Counted from the first letter of the stretch, positions 9,108-18,360 are shown. The stretch is DNA of 64,000 nucleotides from an uncultured Marvinbryantia sp. (GCA_947630735.1 CANRIR010000004.1:25222-89221), one strand, 5' to 3'. Notes: generated by a model from the sequence alone, not told the origin. Translations and numbers: made by a program.

Positions 9108-9916
9108 GCAAGATAGGAAATGCGATCCATGAGATCCATTATATAGATACGTTAGCCACAAGAGACCAGTGGGTGAACAGCATTCACCCGCTGGTTAAAT
9201 TCGTTTTGACCGTCGGTTATATTATGACGGTGGTATCTTTTCCCAAATATGATGTGCCGGGGCTTGCGGGGATGATCGTCTATCCGCTGGCGGTCTTTCT
9301 GCTGTCCGAGCTGTCCTTCTGGGACAGCCTCAAACGCCTGCGCCTGGTTCTGCCTCTGGTCTGTCTTGTGGGGATCCTGAACCCGTTTTTTGACAGACAG
9401 GCCGTGACGGTGGCCGGCATCCGGATGAGCGCGGGCGTGCTGTCCATGCTGACCCTGATCATGAAGGGCGTGTTCAGCGTGCTGGCCTCGTACCTTCTCA
9501 TCGCCACCACGTCCGTGGAAAAGCTCTGCTATGCCTTCCGGCTGCTGCACATCCCCAGGGCCATGGTCACGCAGTTCATGCTGACCTACCGCTATATCAC
9601 GGTGCTGCTGGCGGAGGTGAACCGCATCACGCAGGCCTATGCCCTGCGCGCGCCGGATCAGAAGGGCATTCATTTCCGGGTGTGGGGCTCCCTCGCCGGG
9701 CAGCTGCTCCTGCGCAGCATGGACCGGGCGGAGGACGTCTATGAGAGCATGCTGCTGCGCGGCTACCGGGGCGACTACGGATATATGCGGGAGCGCATCG
9801 CGTTCCGGCGGCAGGACGCGGCATACCTGGCGTTCTGGGCGGGTATTTTTGTGCTGTTCCGCTGCTTTCCGGTCATACTTCTGATCGGAGATCTCGCGGG
9901 CAAAATAGCTGCGTGA
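9104..9916 (+). CDS. cbiQ: Ni/Co ECF transporter transmembrane coupling protein
   Basis: The T-component that links the metal-binding protein to the ATPase. It is 270 residues with about five membrane segments. The coupling helices are recognisable by the MLTYRYITVLLAEV stretch and by the SMLLRGYRG motif near residue 210, equivalent to the conserved A/S-R-G motifs that dock on the ATPase. An upstream frame extends to 9032, but ATG 9104 overlaps the cbiM stop as ATGA and begins MSKIGNAIHEI, so it is the better start. It acts with the fused CbiMN and with CbiO downstream. Confidence 0.93.
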   Translation: MSKIGNAIHEIHYIDTLATRDQWVNSIHPLVKFVLTVGYIMTVVSFPKYDVPGLAGMIVYPLAVFLLSELSFWDSLKRLRLVLPLVCLVGILNPFFDRQAVTVAGIRMSAGVLSMLTLIMKGVFSVLASYLLIATTSVEKLCYAFRLLHIPRAMVTQFMLTYRYITVLLAEVNRITQAYALRAPDQKGIHFRVWGSLAGQLLLRSMDRAEDVYESMLLRGYRGDYGYMRERIAFRRQDAAYLAFWAGIFVLFRCFPVILLIGDLAGKIAA

Positions 9917-9965
9917 GCGATCGGCAGTAAGAGAGCTGCGCACGGCCGACAGGAGGATGATTTCT

Positions 9966-10721
9966 ATGAGCCATATACATATCGACGTGGAGGGCGTATC
10001 GTTCGCCTATGAGAAGGAGAGGGAGATCCTGACGGATATCTCTTTTCATGCCGCCGAGACGGACTCCATCGGTCTGATCGGGGCGAACGGGGTGGGAAAA
10101 TCCACCCTGCTGAAGCTTCTGGTGGGCCTGAACCTGGGCTTTTCGGGATCCATCCGGGTGATGGACATCCCGGTGGAGAAGCGCACGCTGTCGCAGATCC
10201 GCTCGCGGATCGGCTACGTGTTCCAGGACTCGGACAGCCAGCTCTTTATGACCACGGCCTGCGAGGATATCGCCTTTGCGCCCAGAAACTACGGCCTGCC
10301 GGAGGAGGAAGTGCAAAAGCGCGTGCAGCAGGCGCTTTCCCTGACGGGGATCGAGCATCTGCGCGACAAGCAGATCTACAAAATGTCCGGGGGAGAGAAA
10401 AAGCTGGTGTCCATCGCCACCATCCTGTCCATGACGCCGGACATCATCTTGATGGATGAGCCGTCCATCGCCCTCGACCCGCGCAACCGCAGGAACCTGA
10501 TCCGTATCTTAAATTCCTTCGGGCACCTGAAGATCATCGCCTCCCACGACCTGGACATGATCCTGGACACCTGTGCCCGCACCATTCTCATGTCGGGCGG
10601 GAGGATCATCTGCGACGGGAACACGGAGGAGATCCTGTCGGATCAAAAATTGCTGGAGGAGAACGGGCTGGAGCTGCCGCTCTGCCTGCAGGGGCGAAGC
10701 GCTTTTAGGGCGGCCCGTTAG
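9966..10721 (+). CDS. cbiO: Ni/Co ECF transporter ATP-binding protein
   Basis: ABC ATPase that powers metal import; two copies normally serve one transporter. It is 251 residues with every ABC motif: Walker A GANGVGKST, Q-loop VFQDSD, signature MSGGEKK, Walker B IILMDEPS and the H-loop ASHDLD. ATG 9957 touches the AGGAGG ribosome site and is unlikely; ATG 9966 lies 9 bases after it and is preferred. It sits 49 bases after cbiQ and ends the importer operon. No cobalamin riboswitch precedes the operon. Confidence 0.94.
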   Translation: MSHIHIDVEGVSFAYEKEREILTDISFHAAETDSIGLIGANGVGKSTLLKLLVGLNLGFSGSIRVMDIPVEKRTLSQIRSRIGYVFQDSDSQLFMTTACEDIAFAPRNYGLPEEEVQKRVQQALSLTGIEHLRDKQIYKMSGGEKKLVSIATILSMTPDIILMDEPSIALDPRNRRNLIRILNSFGHLKIIASHDLDMILDTCARTILMSGGRIICDGNTEEILSDQKLLEENGLELPLCLQGRSAFRAAR

Positions 10722-10790
10722 GCTTTTTCTATCTGCGCCCTGTGCAGGGGCCGGATAGAATCTATAAATGATATCAAAGGAGGGATCCGT

Positions 10791-11675
10791 ATGTCGGCAT
10801 ACAGCGACAACATTCGGAAAACATTTAAGGAGGGGGACGACGTGCGCGACGCCGGGCTTGCCACGCCAGAGGACATCGCGCGCTTCGACGATATCCCCTA
10901 TGGGGCAGACCCCGCGCAGCAGTCTCTGGACGTGTACCGTCCGAAAAACGCGGCCGGGCAGAAGCTGCCGGTCATCGTGAGCGTGCATGGGGGCGGCTGG
11001 GTGTACGGCGACAAAGAGCGCTACCAGTACTACTGCATGAGCCTGGCCCAGAGGGGCTTCGCGGTGGTAAACTTTACCTACCGCCTCGCCCCGGAGAACA
11101 AATTCCCGGCCTGCCTGGAAGATACGGCCGCCGTGTTTGCGTGGGTGCTGGAGAACGGCGGGGCATATGGCTTTGACACGGCCCACGTGTTCGGCGTGGG
11201 GGACAGCGCGGGAGGGCATATCCTGGGGCTGTTCTGCGGCCTTTGCACGAACCCGGAGCTTGCCGCGCAGTTTTCCTTCGGGGCGCCGGCGGGCTTTGCG
11301 CCCACAGCGGTGGCCTTAAACTGCGGCGCTTACCGGCTGGAGCGGCCGGAGATGGGCGATCTGTCGTCCGGGATCCTGCCGGATCTTTTAAGCGGGGGAG
11401 GCACCGCGCAGGAGATGGCGCTGCTGGACGTTCCGTCCTATGTGACGTCCGCGTTCCCGCCCACATTTCTGATGACGGCCACCGGGGATTTCCTGAAAAA
11501 CCAGGCCCTTTTGATGGCGGAGACCCTGAGCGGGAAAAATGTGCCGTATATCTGCCGCCTCTACGGGACGGAAGAGCACAAGCTGTTCCACGTGTTCCAC
11601 TGCGATATGCGCTCCGCGGAGGGGGCGAAATGCAACGACGACGAGTGCGCGTTCTTCCGGGAGTTCTGCGCATAA
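10791..11675 (+). CDS. Alpha/beta hydrolase, hormone-sensitive-lipase type esterase
   Basis: Predicted carboxylesterase of 294 residues with no signal peptide, so cytoplasmic. The oxyanion-hole motif HGGGW lies near residue 66 and the nucleophile elbow GDSAGG near 143. A candidate acid is the Asp of TATGDFL (about 230) and a candidate His lies in EEHKLFHVFH (about 262-268). This is the family IV arrangement. The natural substrate cannot be deduced. ATG 10791 has an AAAGGAGG site. It follows cbiO by 69 bases and could be read through from it; no clear promoter was found. Confidence 0.85.
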   Translation: MSAYSDNIRKTFKEGDDVRDAGLATPEDIARFDDIPYGADPAQQSLDVYRPKNAAGQKLPVIVSVHGGGWVYGDKERYQYYCMSLAQRGFAVVNFTYRLAPENKFPACLEDTAAVFAWVLENGGAYGFDTAHVFGVGDSAGGHILGLFCGLCTNPELAAQFSFGAPAGFAPTAVALNCGAYRLERPEMGDLSSGILPDLLSGGGTAQEMALLDVPSYVTSAFPPTFLMTATGDFLKNQALLMAETLSGKNVPYICRLYGTEEHKLFHVFHCDMRSAEGAKCNDDECAFFREFCA

Positions 11676-11682
11676 AAAAGAC

Positions 11683-11720
11683 GGCCGCAGGCCGCCGCGA
11701 AGAAGCGGCGGTGCGCGGCC
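11683..11720 (+). other. GC-rich hairpin after the esterase gene
   Basis: CCGCCGC-(GAAGAAG region)-GCGGCGG forms the core, with outer GGCCGC...GCGGCC pairing. There is no T-run after it, so it is a strong stem but not a classical intrinsic terminator. Confidence 0.5.
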
Positions 11721-11735
11721 CGGCACATTCATGGC

Positions 11736-11764
11736 TTGACATCGGGATATGAAAAAGATAAAAT
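11736..11764 (+). promoter_or_regulatory. Strong sigma-A promoter reading toward gltX across antisense tRNA
   Basis: A perfect TTGACA (11736-11741), a 17-base spacer and TAAAAT (11759-11764). The expected start, about 11770-11772, coincides with the complement of the tRNA 3' end, so the RNA would begin with antisense tRNA-Thr before reaching gltX. It is the best + strand promoter found in the gltX upstream region. Confidence 0.6.
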
Positions 11765-11770
11765 AAAAAA

Positions 11771-11843
<73 letters not shown>

Positions 11844-11868
11844 TTATGTGAAGTTTCACACAAGGGAT

Positions 11869-11897
11869 ATTATATACAATGTTTCTTGTTTTTGCAA
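11869..11897 (-). promoter_or_regulatory. Promoter of tRNA-Thr
   Basis: On the minus strand: -35 TTGCAA (11892-11897), a 17-base spacer and -10 TATAAT (11869-11874), 25 bases before the tRNA. A short palindrome, TGTGAA-GT-TTCACA (11847-11860), lies in the leader between promoter and tRNA. Confidence 0.75.
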
Positions 11898-11934
11898 GAC
11901 TTATTTTTAATTTTTTCGGATGGAGGAAGAATAC

Positions 11935-13386
11935 ATGGAGAGAGTACGGACACGTTTTGCGCCGAGCCCCACGGGGAGGATGCACGTGGGCAATCTTCGG
12001 ACGGCGCTGTACGCCTATCTGATCGCCAAGCACGAGGGCGGCGATTTTTTATTGCGCATTGAGGACACGGACCAGGAGCGCTTTGTGGAGGGAGCCCTGG
12101 AGATCATCTACCGCACCCTGGAGCGCGCGGGCCTTGCCCACGACGAGGGGCCGGACAAAGACGGCGGCTATGGGCCCTATGTGCAGAGCGAGCGCCAGAA
12201 AAAAGGCATTTACCTGGAGTACGCCAAACAGCTGATTGAGAAGGGGGAGGCATATTACTGCTTCTGTGATAAAGAGCGGCTGGAATCCCTAAAGCAGGTG
12301 GTGGCGGGCAAGGAGATCTCCATCTACGACAAGCACTGCCTGCACATTTCCAAAGAGGAGGTCCAGGCGAAGCTGGACGCGGGCGTGCCCTATGTGATCC
12401 GCCAGAATGTGCCCAACGAGGGCACCACAAAGTTTGAGGACGACATTTACGGAACCATCGAGGTGCCGAACGCGGAGCTGGACGACATGATCCTCATCAA
12501 GTCCGACGGGTTCCCCACCTACAATTTCGCCAATGTGGTGGACGACCACCTCATGGAGATCTCCCACGTGGTGCGCGGCAACGAGTACCTCTCCTCGGCC
12601 CCGAAGTACAACCGGCTCTACGACGCCTTCGGGTGGAAGGTGCCGGTCTATGTGCACTGCCCGCTGATCACGGATGAGAACCACAAAAAGCTGAGCAAGC
12701 GCAGCGGCCATTCCTCCTACGAGGATCTGCTGGAGCAGGGCTTTTTGTCGGAGGCCATTGTAAACTATGTGGCGCTTCTGGGCTGGTGCCCGCCGGACAA
12801 CCGGGAGATCTTCTCCCTCGAGGAGCTGGTGGAGGCGTTCGACTACCACCATATGAGCAAGTCCCCGGCCGTGTTCGACATCAATAAGTTAAAATGGATG
12901 AACGGCGAGTACCTAAAGGCCATGGACCCGGAAAAATTTTATGAGATGGCGCTGCCTTATATCCGCCAGGCCATCACGCGGGAGCTGGATTTCCGGAAGA
13001 TCGCGGAGATGGTGCGCACGCGCATCGAGGTGTTCCCGGACATCCCGGCCCTCATCGACTTCTTCGAGGCGGTTCCCAAGTACGACGTCTCCATGTACAC
13101 CCACAAGAAGATGAAGACCACGCAGGAATCCTCCCTGACGGTGTTAAAAGAGGTGCTTCCCCTGCTGGAGGCCCAGGAGGATTACAGCAACGATGCGCTC
13201 TACGCTTTGCTTTTAGACTACGCGAAGGAGCACGGATATAAGAACGGCTATGTGATGTGGCCCATCCGCACGGCAGCCTCCGGCAAACAGATGACGCCGG
13301 CGGGCGCCACCGAGATCATGGAGATCCTCGGCCGCGACGAGACGGTGGCCCGCCTGAAGGCCGCCATTGAAAAACTGGAGAGATAA
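11935..13386 (+). CDS. gltX: Glutamyl-tRNA synthetase
   Basis: Class I synthetase that charges tRNA-Glu. It is 483 residues. The HIGH-type signature is [16 protein letters not shown] at about residues 9-24, and the KMSKS-type signature is KKLSKRSGH near residue 251. The C-terminal part is the helical anticodon-binding region. ATG 11935 follows GGAGGA by 7 bases; the ATG at 11920 overlaps that site and is rejected. The helicase gene starts 1 base after the stop. Whether it is discriminating or non-discriminating (Glu/Gln) cannot be read. Confidence 0.96.
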   Translation: MERVRTRFAPSPTGRMHVGNLRTALYAYLIAKHEGGDFLLRIEDTDQERFVEGALEIIYRTLERAGLAHDEGPDKDGGYGPYVQSERQKKGIYLEYAKQLIEKGEAYYCFCDKERLESLKQVVAGKEISIYDKHCLHISKEEVQAKLDAGVPYVIRQNVPNEGTTKFEDDIYGTIEVPNAELDDMILIKSDGFPTYNFANVVDDHLMEISHVVRGNEYLSSAPKYNRLYDAFGWKVPVYVHCPLITDENHKKLSKRSGHSSYEDLLEQGFLSEAIVNYVALLGWCPPDNREIFSLEELVEAFDYHHMSKSPAVFDINKLKWMNGEYLKAMDPEKFYEMALPYIRQAITRELDFRKIAEMVRTRIEVFPDIPALIDFFEAVPKYDVSMYTHKKMKTTQESSLTVLKEVLPLLEAQEDYSNDALYALLLDYAKEHGYKNGYVMWPIRTAASGKQMTPAGATEIMEILGRDETVARLKAAIEKLER

Positions 13387-13387
13387 G

Positions 13388-15232
13388 ATGGCTCTTTCGG
13401 ACGCGCAGAAAAGAGCGGTCATGCACCGGGACGGCCCCGCCATAGTACTGGCGGGGCCGGGTTCCGGCAAGACCACAGTGATCACAAGAAGAACAAAATA
13501 TCTGATCGAGGAATACGGCATTTCGCCCATTCACATCCTGGTCGTCACATTCACAAAGGCAGCCGCGCAGGAAATGCGGGAGCGCTTTCTCGCCCTGTGC
13601 CGGATCGAAAAGACACAGGTCCGCTTCGGCACCTTCCACTCTGTTTTCTACGAGATCCTGAAACACGCCTACCACCTGACCGCGGCCAACATCGCCGGGG
13701 AGGACAGACGGCACGCCCTTTTGCGGGAAGTCATATCCGGCATGCGCCTGGAGCTCGACGACGAGGCGGAGTTTTTAAGCGACGTGTCGAAGGAGATCAG
13801 CCTGGTCAAGAACGAGCGCATCCCGCTGGACCACTACTACGCGGCCAACGTGCCGGAGGAACAGTTCCGCGAGATCTTCCGCCGGTACGCCAAGCGGATG
13901 GAGCAGGAGCGCCTGCTGGATTACGACGATCTTCTGACCTGCACCCTGGAGCTGCTCCAGAACCGCCCGGACATCCTGGAGGGGTGGCGCGAACGCTACC
14001 AGTATATCCTGGTGGACGAGTTCCAGGACATCAACCGCATCCAGTACGACATCTTAAAGCTCCTGGCGGCCCCCAGAAACAATCTGTTCATCGTGGGGGA
14101 CGACGATCAGTCCATCTACCGCTTCCGCGGGGCGAAGCCGGAGATCATGCTGCACTTTCCCAGGGAATATCCGGACGCGGTGCAGATCCTTCTGGACCAG
14201 AACTTCCGATGCCCGGGAAACGTGATGGACGCGGCTGCCCGCGTGATCGCGAACAACACGGTGCGTTTTTCCAAAAAGATCCGCAAGGTAAAAGCGGAGG
14301 GGCAAAAGATCGAGCGGCTGCTGTTTGCGGACCAGACCCAGGAGAGCCTGGGCATCATCCGCCGCATCCAGGAAGGAATTGAGCAGGGGAGAGCCTACAA
14401 AGACTTTGCCGTGCTCTACCGGAACAACACGGACGCGGGCGTCCTGTCGCAGAAGCTGTTGGAGTACAACGTGCCTTTTCGTATGCGGGACGTGGTGCCG
14501 AATCTGTTCGAGCACTGGATCGCGAAGCACATAACGGCCTACCTCCGGCTGGCCATGGGCAGCAGGGCGCGGGAGGACTTTCTAAAGATCATCAACCGCC
14601 CGAAGCGCTACATCGAGCGCGCCGCCCTGGATTCGCCGGCGGTGGATCTCGACCGGCTGCGCATGTACTATGAGGAAAAGTACTGGGTGGTCGAGCGGAT
14701 CGACAAGCTGGAGCGCGACCTGGCGGTCCTCGCAAAGCTGGAGCCCTACGCGGCGGTCCACTACATCCGCCACGGCATCGGCTACGAGGAATATCTGGGG
14801 GAGTACGCCGAATACCGGCACATAAAGGCGGAAGACCTGTACGAGGTGCTGGACCGGCTGGCACAGAGCGCGAAGGGTTACCGGACGCATGAGCAGTGGT
14901 TCGCGTATATGGAGGAGTACGCCGCCATGCTGAAGGAGCAGGCGGGGCAGAGAAACGACAACAGGGACGCGGTTACCCTGACGACCCTGCACAGCGCCAA
15001 GGGCCTGGAATTTCCGGTGGTGTTCCTGATCGATGTGAACGAGGGGATCATCCCCTATAAAAAGGCGATCCTGCAAAGCGATGTGGAGGAGGAGCGCCGG
15101 ATGTTCTACGTGGGGATCACGCGCGCGTCGGAGAAGCTGACGCTCTGCGTCTTAAAAGAGCGGAACGGCAGGCAGCTGCGGCCGTCGCCGTTTCTTGCGG
15201 GGATGTTTCCCGGACAAAATAAAACGACATAA
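13388..15232 (+). CDS. UvrD/PcrA-like superfamily I DNA helicase
   Basis: ATP-dependent 3'-5' DNA helicase of 614 residues, shorter than PcrA (about 720) because the C-terminal extension is missing. Motifs in order: Q-motif region with DAQKRAV, Walker A AGPGSGKTT, Ia TFTKAAAQEM, II VDEFQDINRIQ, III GDDDQSIYRFRGA, V TLHSAKGLEFPVVF and VI YVGITRASEK. It begins 1 base after gltX with GGAGAG upstream. Such short UvrD-like proteins are common in Clostridia beside a full PcrA elsewhere; the exact repair role is unknown. Confidence 0.9.
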   Translation: MALSDAQKRAVMHRDGPAIVLAGPGSGKTTVITRRTKYLIEEYGISPIHILVVTFTKAAAQEMRERFLALCRIEKTQVRFGTFHSVFYEILKHAYHLTAANIAGEDRRHALLREVISGMRLELDDEAEFLSDVSKEISLVKNERIPLDHYYAANVPEEQFREIFRRYAKRMEQERLLDYDDLLTCTLELLQNRPDILEGWRERYQYILVDEFQDINRIQYDILKLLAAPRNNLFIVGDDDQSIYRFRGAKPEIMLHFPREYPDAVQILLDQNFRCPGNVMDAAARVIANNTVRFSKKIRKVKAEGQKIERLLFADQTQESLGIIRRIQEGIEQGRAYKDFAVLYRNNTDAGVLSQKLLEYNVPFRMRDVVPNLFEHWIAKHITAYLRLAMGSRAREDFLKIINRPKRYIERAALDSPAVDLDRLRMYYEEKYWVVERIDKLERDLAVLAKLEPYAAVHYIRHGIGYEEYLGEYAEYRHIKAEDLYEVLDRLAQSAKGYRTHEQWFAYMEEYAAMLKEQAGQRNDNRDAVTLTTLHSAKGLEFPVVFLIDVNEGIIPYKKAILQSDVEEERRMFYVGITRASEKLTLCVLKERNGRQLRPSPFLAGMFPGQNKTT

Positions 15233-15233
15233 A

Positions 15234-15289
15234 AAACCCCGTCCCGTTTTTGGCCTCCCGGGGGAGGACCGAAAAACCGGGCGGGGTTT
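15234..15289. terminator. Bidirectional terminator between the helicase and DUF1292 genes
   Basis: A long stem pairs AAACCCCG...CCCG with CGGG.CGGGGTTT around an inner CCTCCC/GGGAGG. On the minus strand it ends in six T residues, on the + strand in three. It separates two convergent genes. Confidence 0.8.
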
Positions 15290-15332
15290 GCGGCTGTTTT
15301 GGAACCAATGTCCCGTGAAGAGCTGTCCCGCG

Positions 15333-15680
15333 TCAGGATTCCTCCTCGTCGTCCATCTCTTCAAATTCCTGCTCATCCATAAATTCGTCGAAGGCGTCCG
15401 CCGCGATCTCATACTCGTCGTCGTCCTCGATGTTTTCCAGGGTCGGCTGGCCGTTTTCTTCCTTGTAGCGGTAGAGATACACTTCGCCGTCCTCGCTCAC
15501 CTGGCCGTCATCCAGGGGGAGCAGCGCGATATATTCCCTTCCCTCCGCCTCAAAGATGGTAAGTATGGCGCACTCCAGAATGGAGCCGTCGTCAAGGGTC
15601 AGCGTGACGGTGGCATGTTCGCAGTCTCCGCTTGTGCAGGAGTCACAGTTGCCGCTGCAGTTCAGATCCTGTTCGTTCAT
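15333..15680 (-). CDS. DUF1292 family acidic protein with Cys-rich N-terminus
   Basis: A 115-residue protein of the DUF1292 (YrzB) family: the core VTLTLDDGSILECAIL followed by YIALLPL and a very acidic C-terminus. The first 20 residues carry five Cys (CSGNCDSCTSGDC), which could bind a metal or redox cofactor and are not part of the family core. AGAGG lies upstream of the start codon. A weak promoter, TTGCAT-N17-TAAAGT, can be drawn on the minus strand. Function is unknown; it is not beside its usual alaS/ruvX partners here. Confidence 0.88.
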   Translation of the reverse strand: MNEQDLNCSGNCDSCTSGDCEHATVTLTLDDGSILECAILTIFEAEGREYIALLPLDDGQVSEDGEVYLYRYKEENGQPTLENIEDDDEYEIAADAFDEFMDEQEFEEMDDEEES

Positions 15681-15774
15681 GGTCGGTTTACCTCTTTTCT
15701 GCCGGAATTAGTCTGGGAATACCGGCAAAGCCCACTTTATCAGAGTTTCCGTGCAAATGCAAGCAAAATTATAA

Positions 15775-15794
15775 AACTATTATAAACTATTATA
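15775..15794. repeat. Tandem 10-bp repeat at the promoter of the GH13-like gene
   Basis: AACTATTATA occurs twice in direct succession (15775-15784, 15785-15794). The second copy runs into the position expected for the -35 box. Confidence 0.7.
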
Positions 15795-15819
15795 CTTTTT
15801 TGCCGAGGTATGCTACAAT
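15791..15819 (+). promoter_or_regulatory. Extended -10 promoter of the GH13-like gene
   Basis: TGC-TACAAT (15811-15819) gives an extended -10; the -35 position holds the weak TATACT (15791-15796) at 17 bases. It is the best candidate ahead of the gene at 15878. Confidence 0.5.
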
Positions 15820-15877
15820 GAAACCACAACGGCACGCAAAAGCTTGATTTCGCTTAAGGGAAGGATGAGGACGTAGA

Positions 15878-17719
15878 ATGGCTTGGATGATCGACAGAAG
15901 TACGGCGCTTTTCTGCATACCTGGTGCCATGGAGGAGGGAGACGGCGTCCGCTTTACAGCCGCCGTCCGTCCGGGACAGGAGGCCTCTGTGCTGCTCTTT
16001 GACAGACAGAATTGGGAACTTGTGCAGGAGGCAGAGTTTCCCATGGAGGCCGCGATCGGAGAACTGCGCACACTGAAAGTAATTGGTTTGCCCTGGAAAA
16101 AAGTTTTTTACTGCTACAAAATAAACGGAAAGGCCGTCTGCGACCCCTGTGCGGCGCTGATCGTCAGGCGGGACGGCCCGGAATGGGAAGAAACAGAAAC
16201 GCCTCAGATACTCTGTGAACTGAATTTTGAACCCTACGACTGGCAGGGGGACACATTTCCCCGGATCCCCTATGAGGACGCGGTCATGTACCACCTGCAC
16301 GTGCGCAACTTTACCAAGCATCCCAGATCGAAGGTGCGCCACAAGGGCACGTTTCTCGGCCTTGCCGAGAAGATCCCGTACCTTGCGGATCTGGGCGTGA
16401 ACCAGATCAAGCTGATGCCGGTCTATGAGCCGGCTCCCCAAGAGGAGACCGGGTGCGGGACGCCCGCGGGAATGGACGCCCCGTTTATCGGCACGGCGTC
16501 CGCGGCGCCTGCGCAGAAGCCCAACTGCTGGGGCTACGGGCCGGGGTTCTACTATGCGCCCCGCCGCCTGTTTGCGGCCACTAAAAACCCGGTCCGGGAG
16601 CTGAAGGACATGGTGCGCGCCATGCACCAGAACGGCATCGAGGTCATTCTGGAAATGTTTTTCCCGGAAGAGATCGCGGTGCGGTCCGTGCTGGACTGCC
16701 TGACCTACTGGGTGCGCGAGTTCCACATAGATGGATTCCACCTGATGGGAAACGAGGGGCTGACCGGCTGCCTGAAGGGGGACGCGCTTCTTGCGCAGAC
16801 CAAGCTTCTGTGCAGCGGCTGCGGCCCGCTGCCGGACGGCGGCACACGCCATTTCGCGGAGTGCAACGACGGGTTTCTGGCGGATGTGCGCCGCATCCTG
16901 AAGGGCGACGAGGGGATGTTGGAATCCTTTGCCTACCGGACGCGCAGAAACGCGGATTTCTACGCCGTCGTTAACTATCTGACCAACCACGACGGCTTTA
17001 CCCTGATGGACCTGGTGAGCTACGACAACAAGCACAACGAGGCGAACGGGGAGCACAACGCGGACGGGGCCGTCTACAATTTCAGCTGGAACTGCGGGCA
17101 GGAGGGGCCGAGCCGGAAGAAGGCCGTCCTGGCGCTCCGCAGAAGGCAGCTGCGCAACGCGTTCCTGCTGCTCTTGCTCTCCCAGGGCACGCCCATGCTG
17201 CTGGCGGGCGACGAGTTCGGCAATTCCCAGTCGGGCAACAACAATCCCTACTGCCTGGACAATGAGATCTCCTGGACGGACTGGGGCGCTGCCGCCCGCA
17301 ACGGCTGGCTTGCGGAATTTGTGAAAAAGGCGGTGGCCTTCCGCAGGGAGCACCGCATCCTGCACATGTCCTCGGAGTTTCAGATGTGCGATTACCAGTC
17401 CTGCGGCTACCCGGATCTCTCGTACCACAGCGGCAGGGCCTGGTACGGCGGTTTCGAATACAACAGCCGCCAGATCGGGATGATGTACTGCGAAAAATAC
17501 GCGGGGCAGGAGGGCTTCCTCTACGTGGCCTGCAACCTGCACCCGCTCGCGCAGGAGCTGGCTGTGCCGGCGCTTCCGGCGGGCATGTGCTGGTACCTTG
17601 CCGCCGACACGTCCCTGGAGAGCGGGTTTCTGCAGGAAGAACAGAGGATGGAAGAGTGCCGCACCGTGCAGGTGCCGGCGCGGACCATCCTGGTCATGAC
17701 AGGAAGAAAGGAACCGTAG
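15878..17719 (+). CDS. GH13 glycogen-debranching-enzyme homologue lacking catalytic residues
   Basis: A 613-residue homologue of GlgX/isoamylase debranching enzymes: an N-terminal sandwich domain, then the barrel from YHLHVRNFT (about residue 141). Alignment by eye with GlgX shows two of the three catalytic acids gone. The nucleophile region reads DGFHLMG, so the Asp is M290 (and the Arg two before it is H288). The acid/base region reads TKLLCSGCG where GlgX has TKLIAEPWD, so the Glu is S313. Only the third Asp remains, D372 in LTNHDGF. A hydrolytic role is therefore unlikely; glucan binding or regulation is inferred. The end abuts DUF5662 after 4 bases. Confidence 0.87.
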   Translation: MAWMIDRSTALFCIPGAMEEGDGVRFTAAVRPGQEASVLLFDRQNWELVQEAEFPMEAAIGELRTLKVIGLPWKKVFYCYKINGKAVCDPCAALIVRRDGPEWEETETPQILCELNFEPYDWQGDTFPRIPYEDAVMYHLHVRNFTKHPRSKVRHKGTFLGLAEKIPYLADLGVNQIKLMPVYEPAPQEETGCGTPAGMDAPFIGTASAAPAQKPNCWGYGPGFYYAPRRLFAATKNPVRELKDMVRAMHQNGIEVILEMFFPEEIAVRSVLDCLTYWVREFHIDGFHLMGNEGLTGCLKGDALLAQTKLLCSGCGPLPDGGTRHFAECNDGFLADVRRILKGDEGMLESFAYRTRRNADFYAVVNYLTNHDGFTLMDLVSYDNKHNEANGEHNADGAVYNFSWNCGQEGPSRKKAVLALRRRQLRNAFLLLLLSQGTPMLLAGDEFGNSQSGNNNPYCLDNEISWTDWGAAARNGWLAEFVKKAVAFRREHRILHMSSEFQMCDYQSCGYPDLSYHSGRAWYGGFEYNSRQIGMMYCEKYAGQEGFLYVACNLHPLAQELAVPALPAGMCWYLAADTSLESGFLQEEQRMEECRTVQVPARTILVMTGRKEP

Positions 17720-17723
17720 ATTT

Positions 17724-18323
17724 ATGGATGTGATCGGACATTTTCGGACCATCACGGAGCACAAGCTGCTGGTGATGCGCCACTGCTTCCGGATGGGGCT
17801 GTACCGCCAGGGGCTTGCCCACGACCTCTCCAAATATCTCCCGTCGGAGTTTCTGGTGGGCGCAAAATACTATCAGGGCACCAGGAGCCCCAACAACGCG
17901 GAGCGCGAGGCGAAGGGCTATTCCTCGGCCTGGCTGCACCACAAGGGCAGGAACAAACATCACTTTGAATACTGGATCGATTACAGCCTGGAGAAGCCGG
18001 ACCACACCATGGCCGGCATGCGCATGCCGCGAAGATATGTGGCGGAGATGCTGGCCGACCGCATCGCGGCCTCCAAAGTGTACAACAAGCAAACTTACAC
18101 CAAAAGCGAACCCCTGCGCTATTTTCAGAAAGGGCAGGAGCGCTATATGATGCACCCGCAGACAAAGCGGGAGCTGGAGTTTCTGCTGCGCTATCTGGAC
18201 CGCTTCGGCGAGGAGGCGTGTTTCCGGTATGTGAAACACGTCTACCTGGCGAAAGAGCCGCGCGGGTTTTGCCCAAAAAAAGCCTGCCGCAGATCCGACG
18301 TGCGCGGATGCGGCAGACGCTAA
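17724..18323 (+). CDS. DUF5662 family HD-like protein
   Basis: A 199-residue protein that matches the DUF5662 family. It shows an HD-domain-like spread of ligands: H in VMRHCF, HD in GLAHDLSKY, HH in WLHHKGRNKHHFEYW and D in MLADRIAAS, so a metal-dependent phosphohydrolase-like fold is plausible, though no substrate is known. It follows the GH13-like gene by 4 bases, without its own promoter. The last 14 or so codons lie inside a palindrome (18284-18316) and give a basic Cys/Arg-rich tail that looks unlike the rest, as if the repeat had extended the gene. Confidence 0.8.
   Translation: MDVIGHFRTITEHKLLVMRHCFRMGLYRQGLAHDLSKYLPSEFLVGAKYYQGTRSPNNAEREAKGYSSAWLHHKGRNKHHFEYWIDYSLEKPDHTMAGMRMPRRYVAEMLADRIAASKVYNKQTYTKSEPLRYFQKGQERYMMHPQTKRELEFLLRYLDRFGEEACFRYVKHVYLAKEPRGFCPKKACRRSDVRGCGRR
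18284..18316. repeat. Palindrome overlapping the DUF5662 3' end
   Basis: CTGCCGCAGATCCG faces CGGATGCGGCAG with two unpaired bases on one side. The 14-base left arm recurs exactly at 18392-18405 in the next palindromic element. Confidence 0.7.
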
Positions 18324-18360
18324 AACCAGCGTGCCGTATAACGTGAATAGGATGTGCTCT

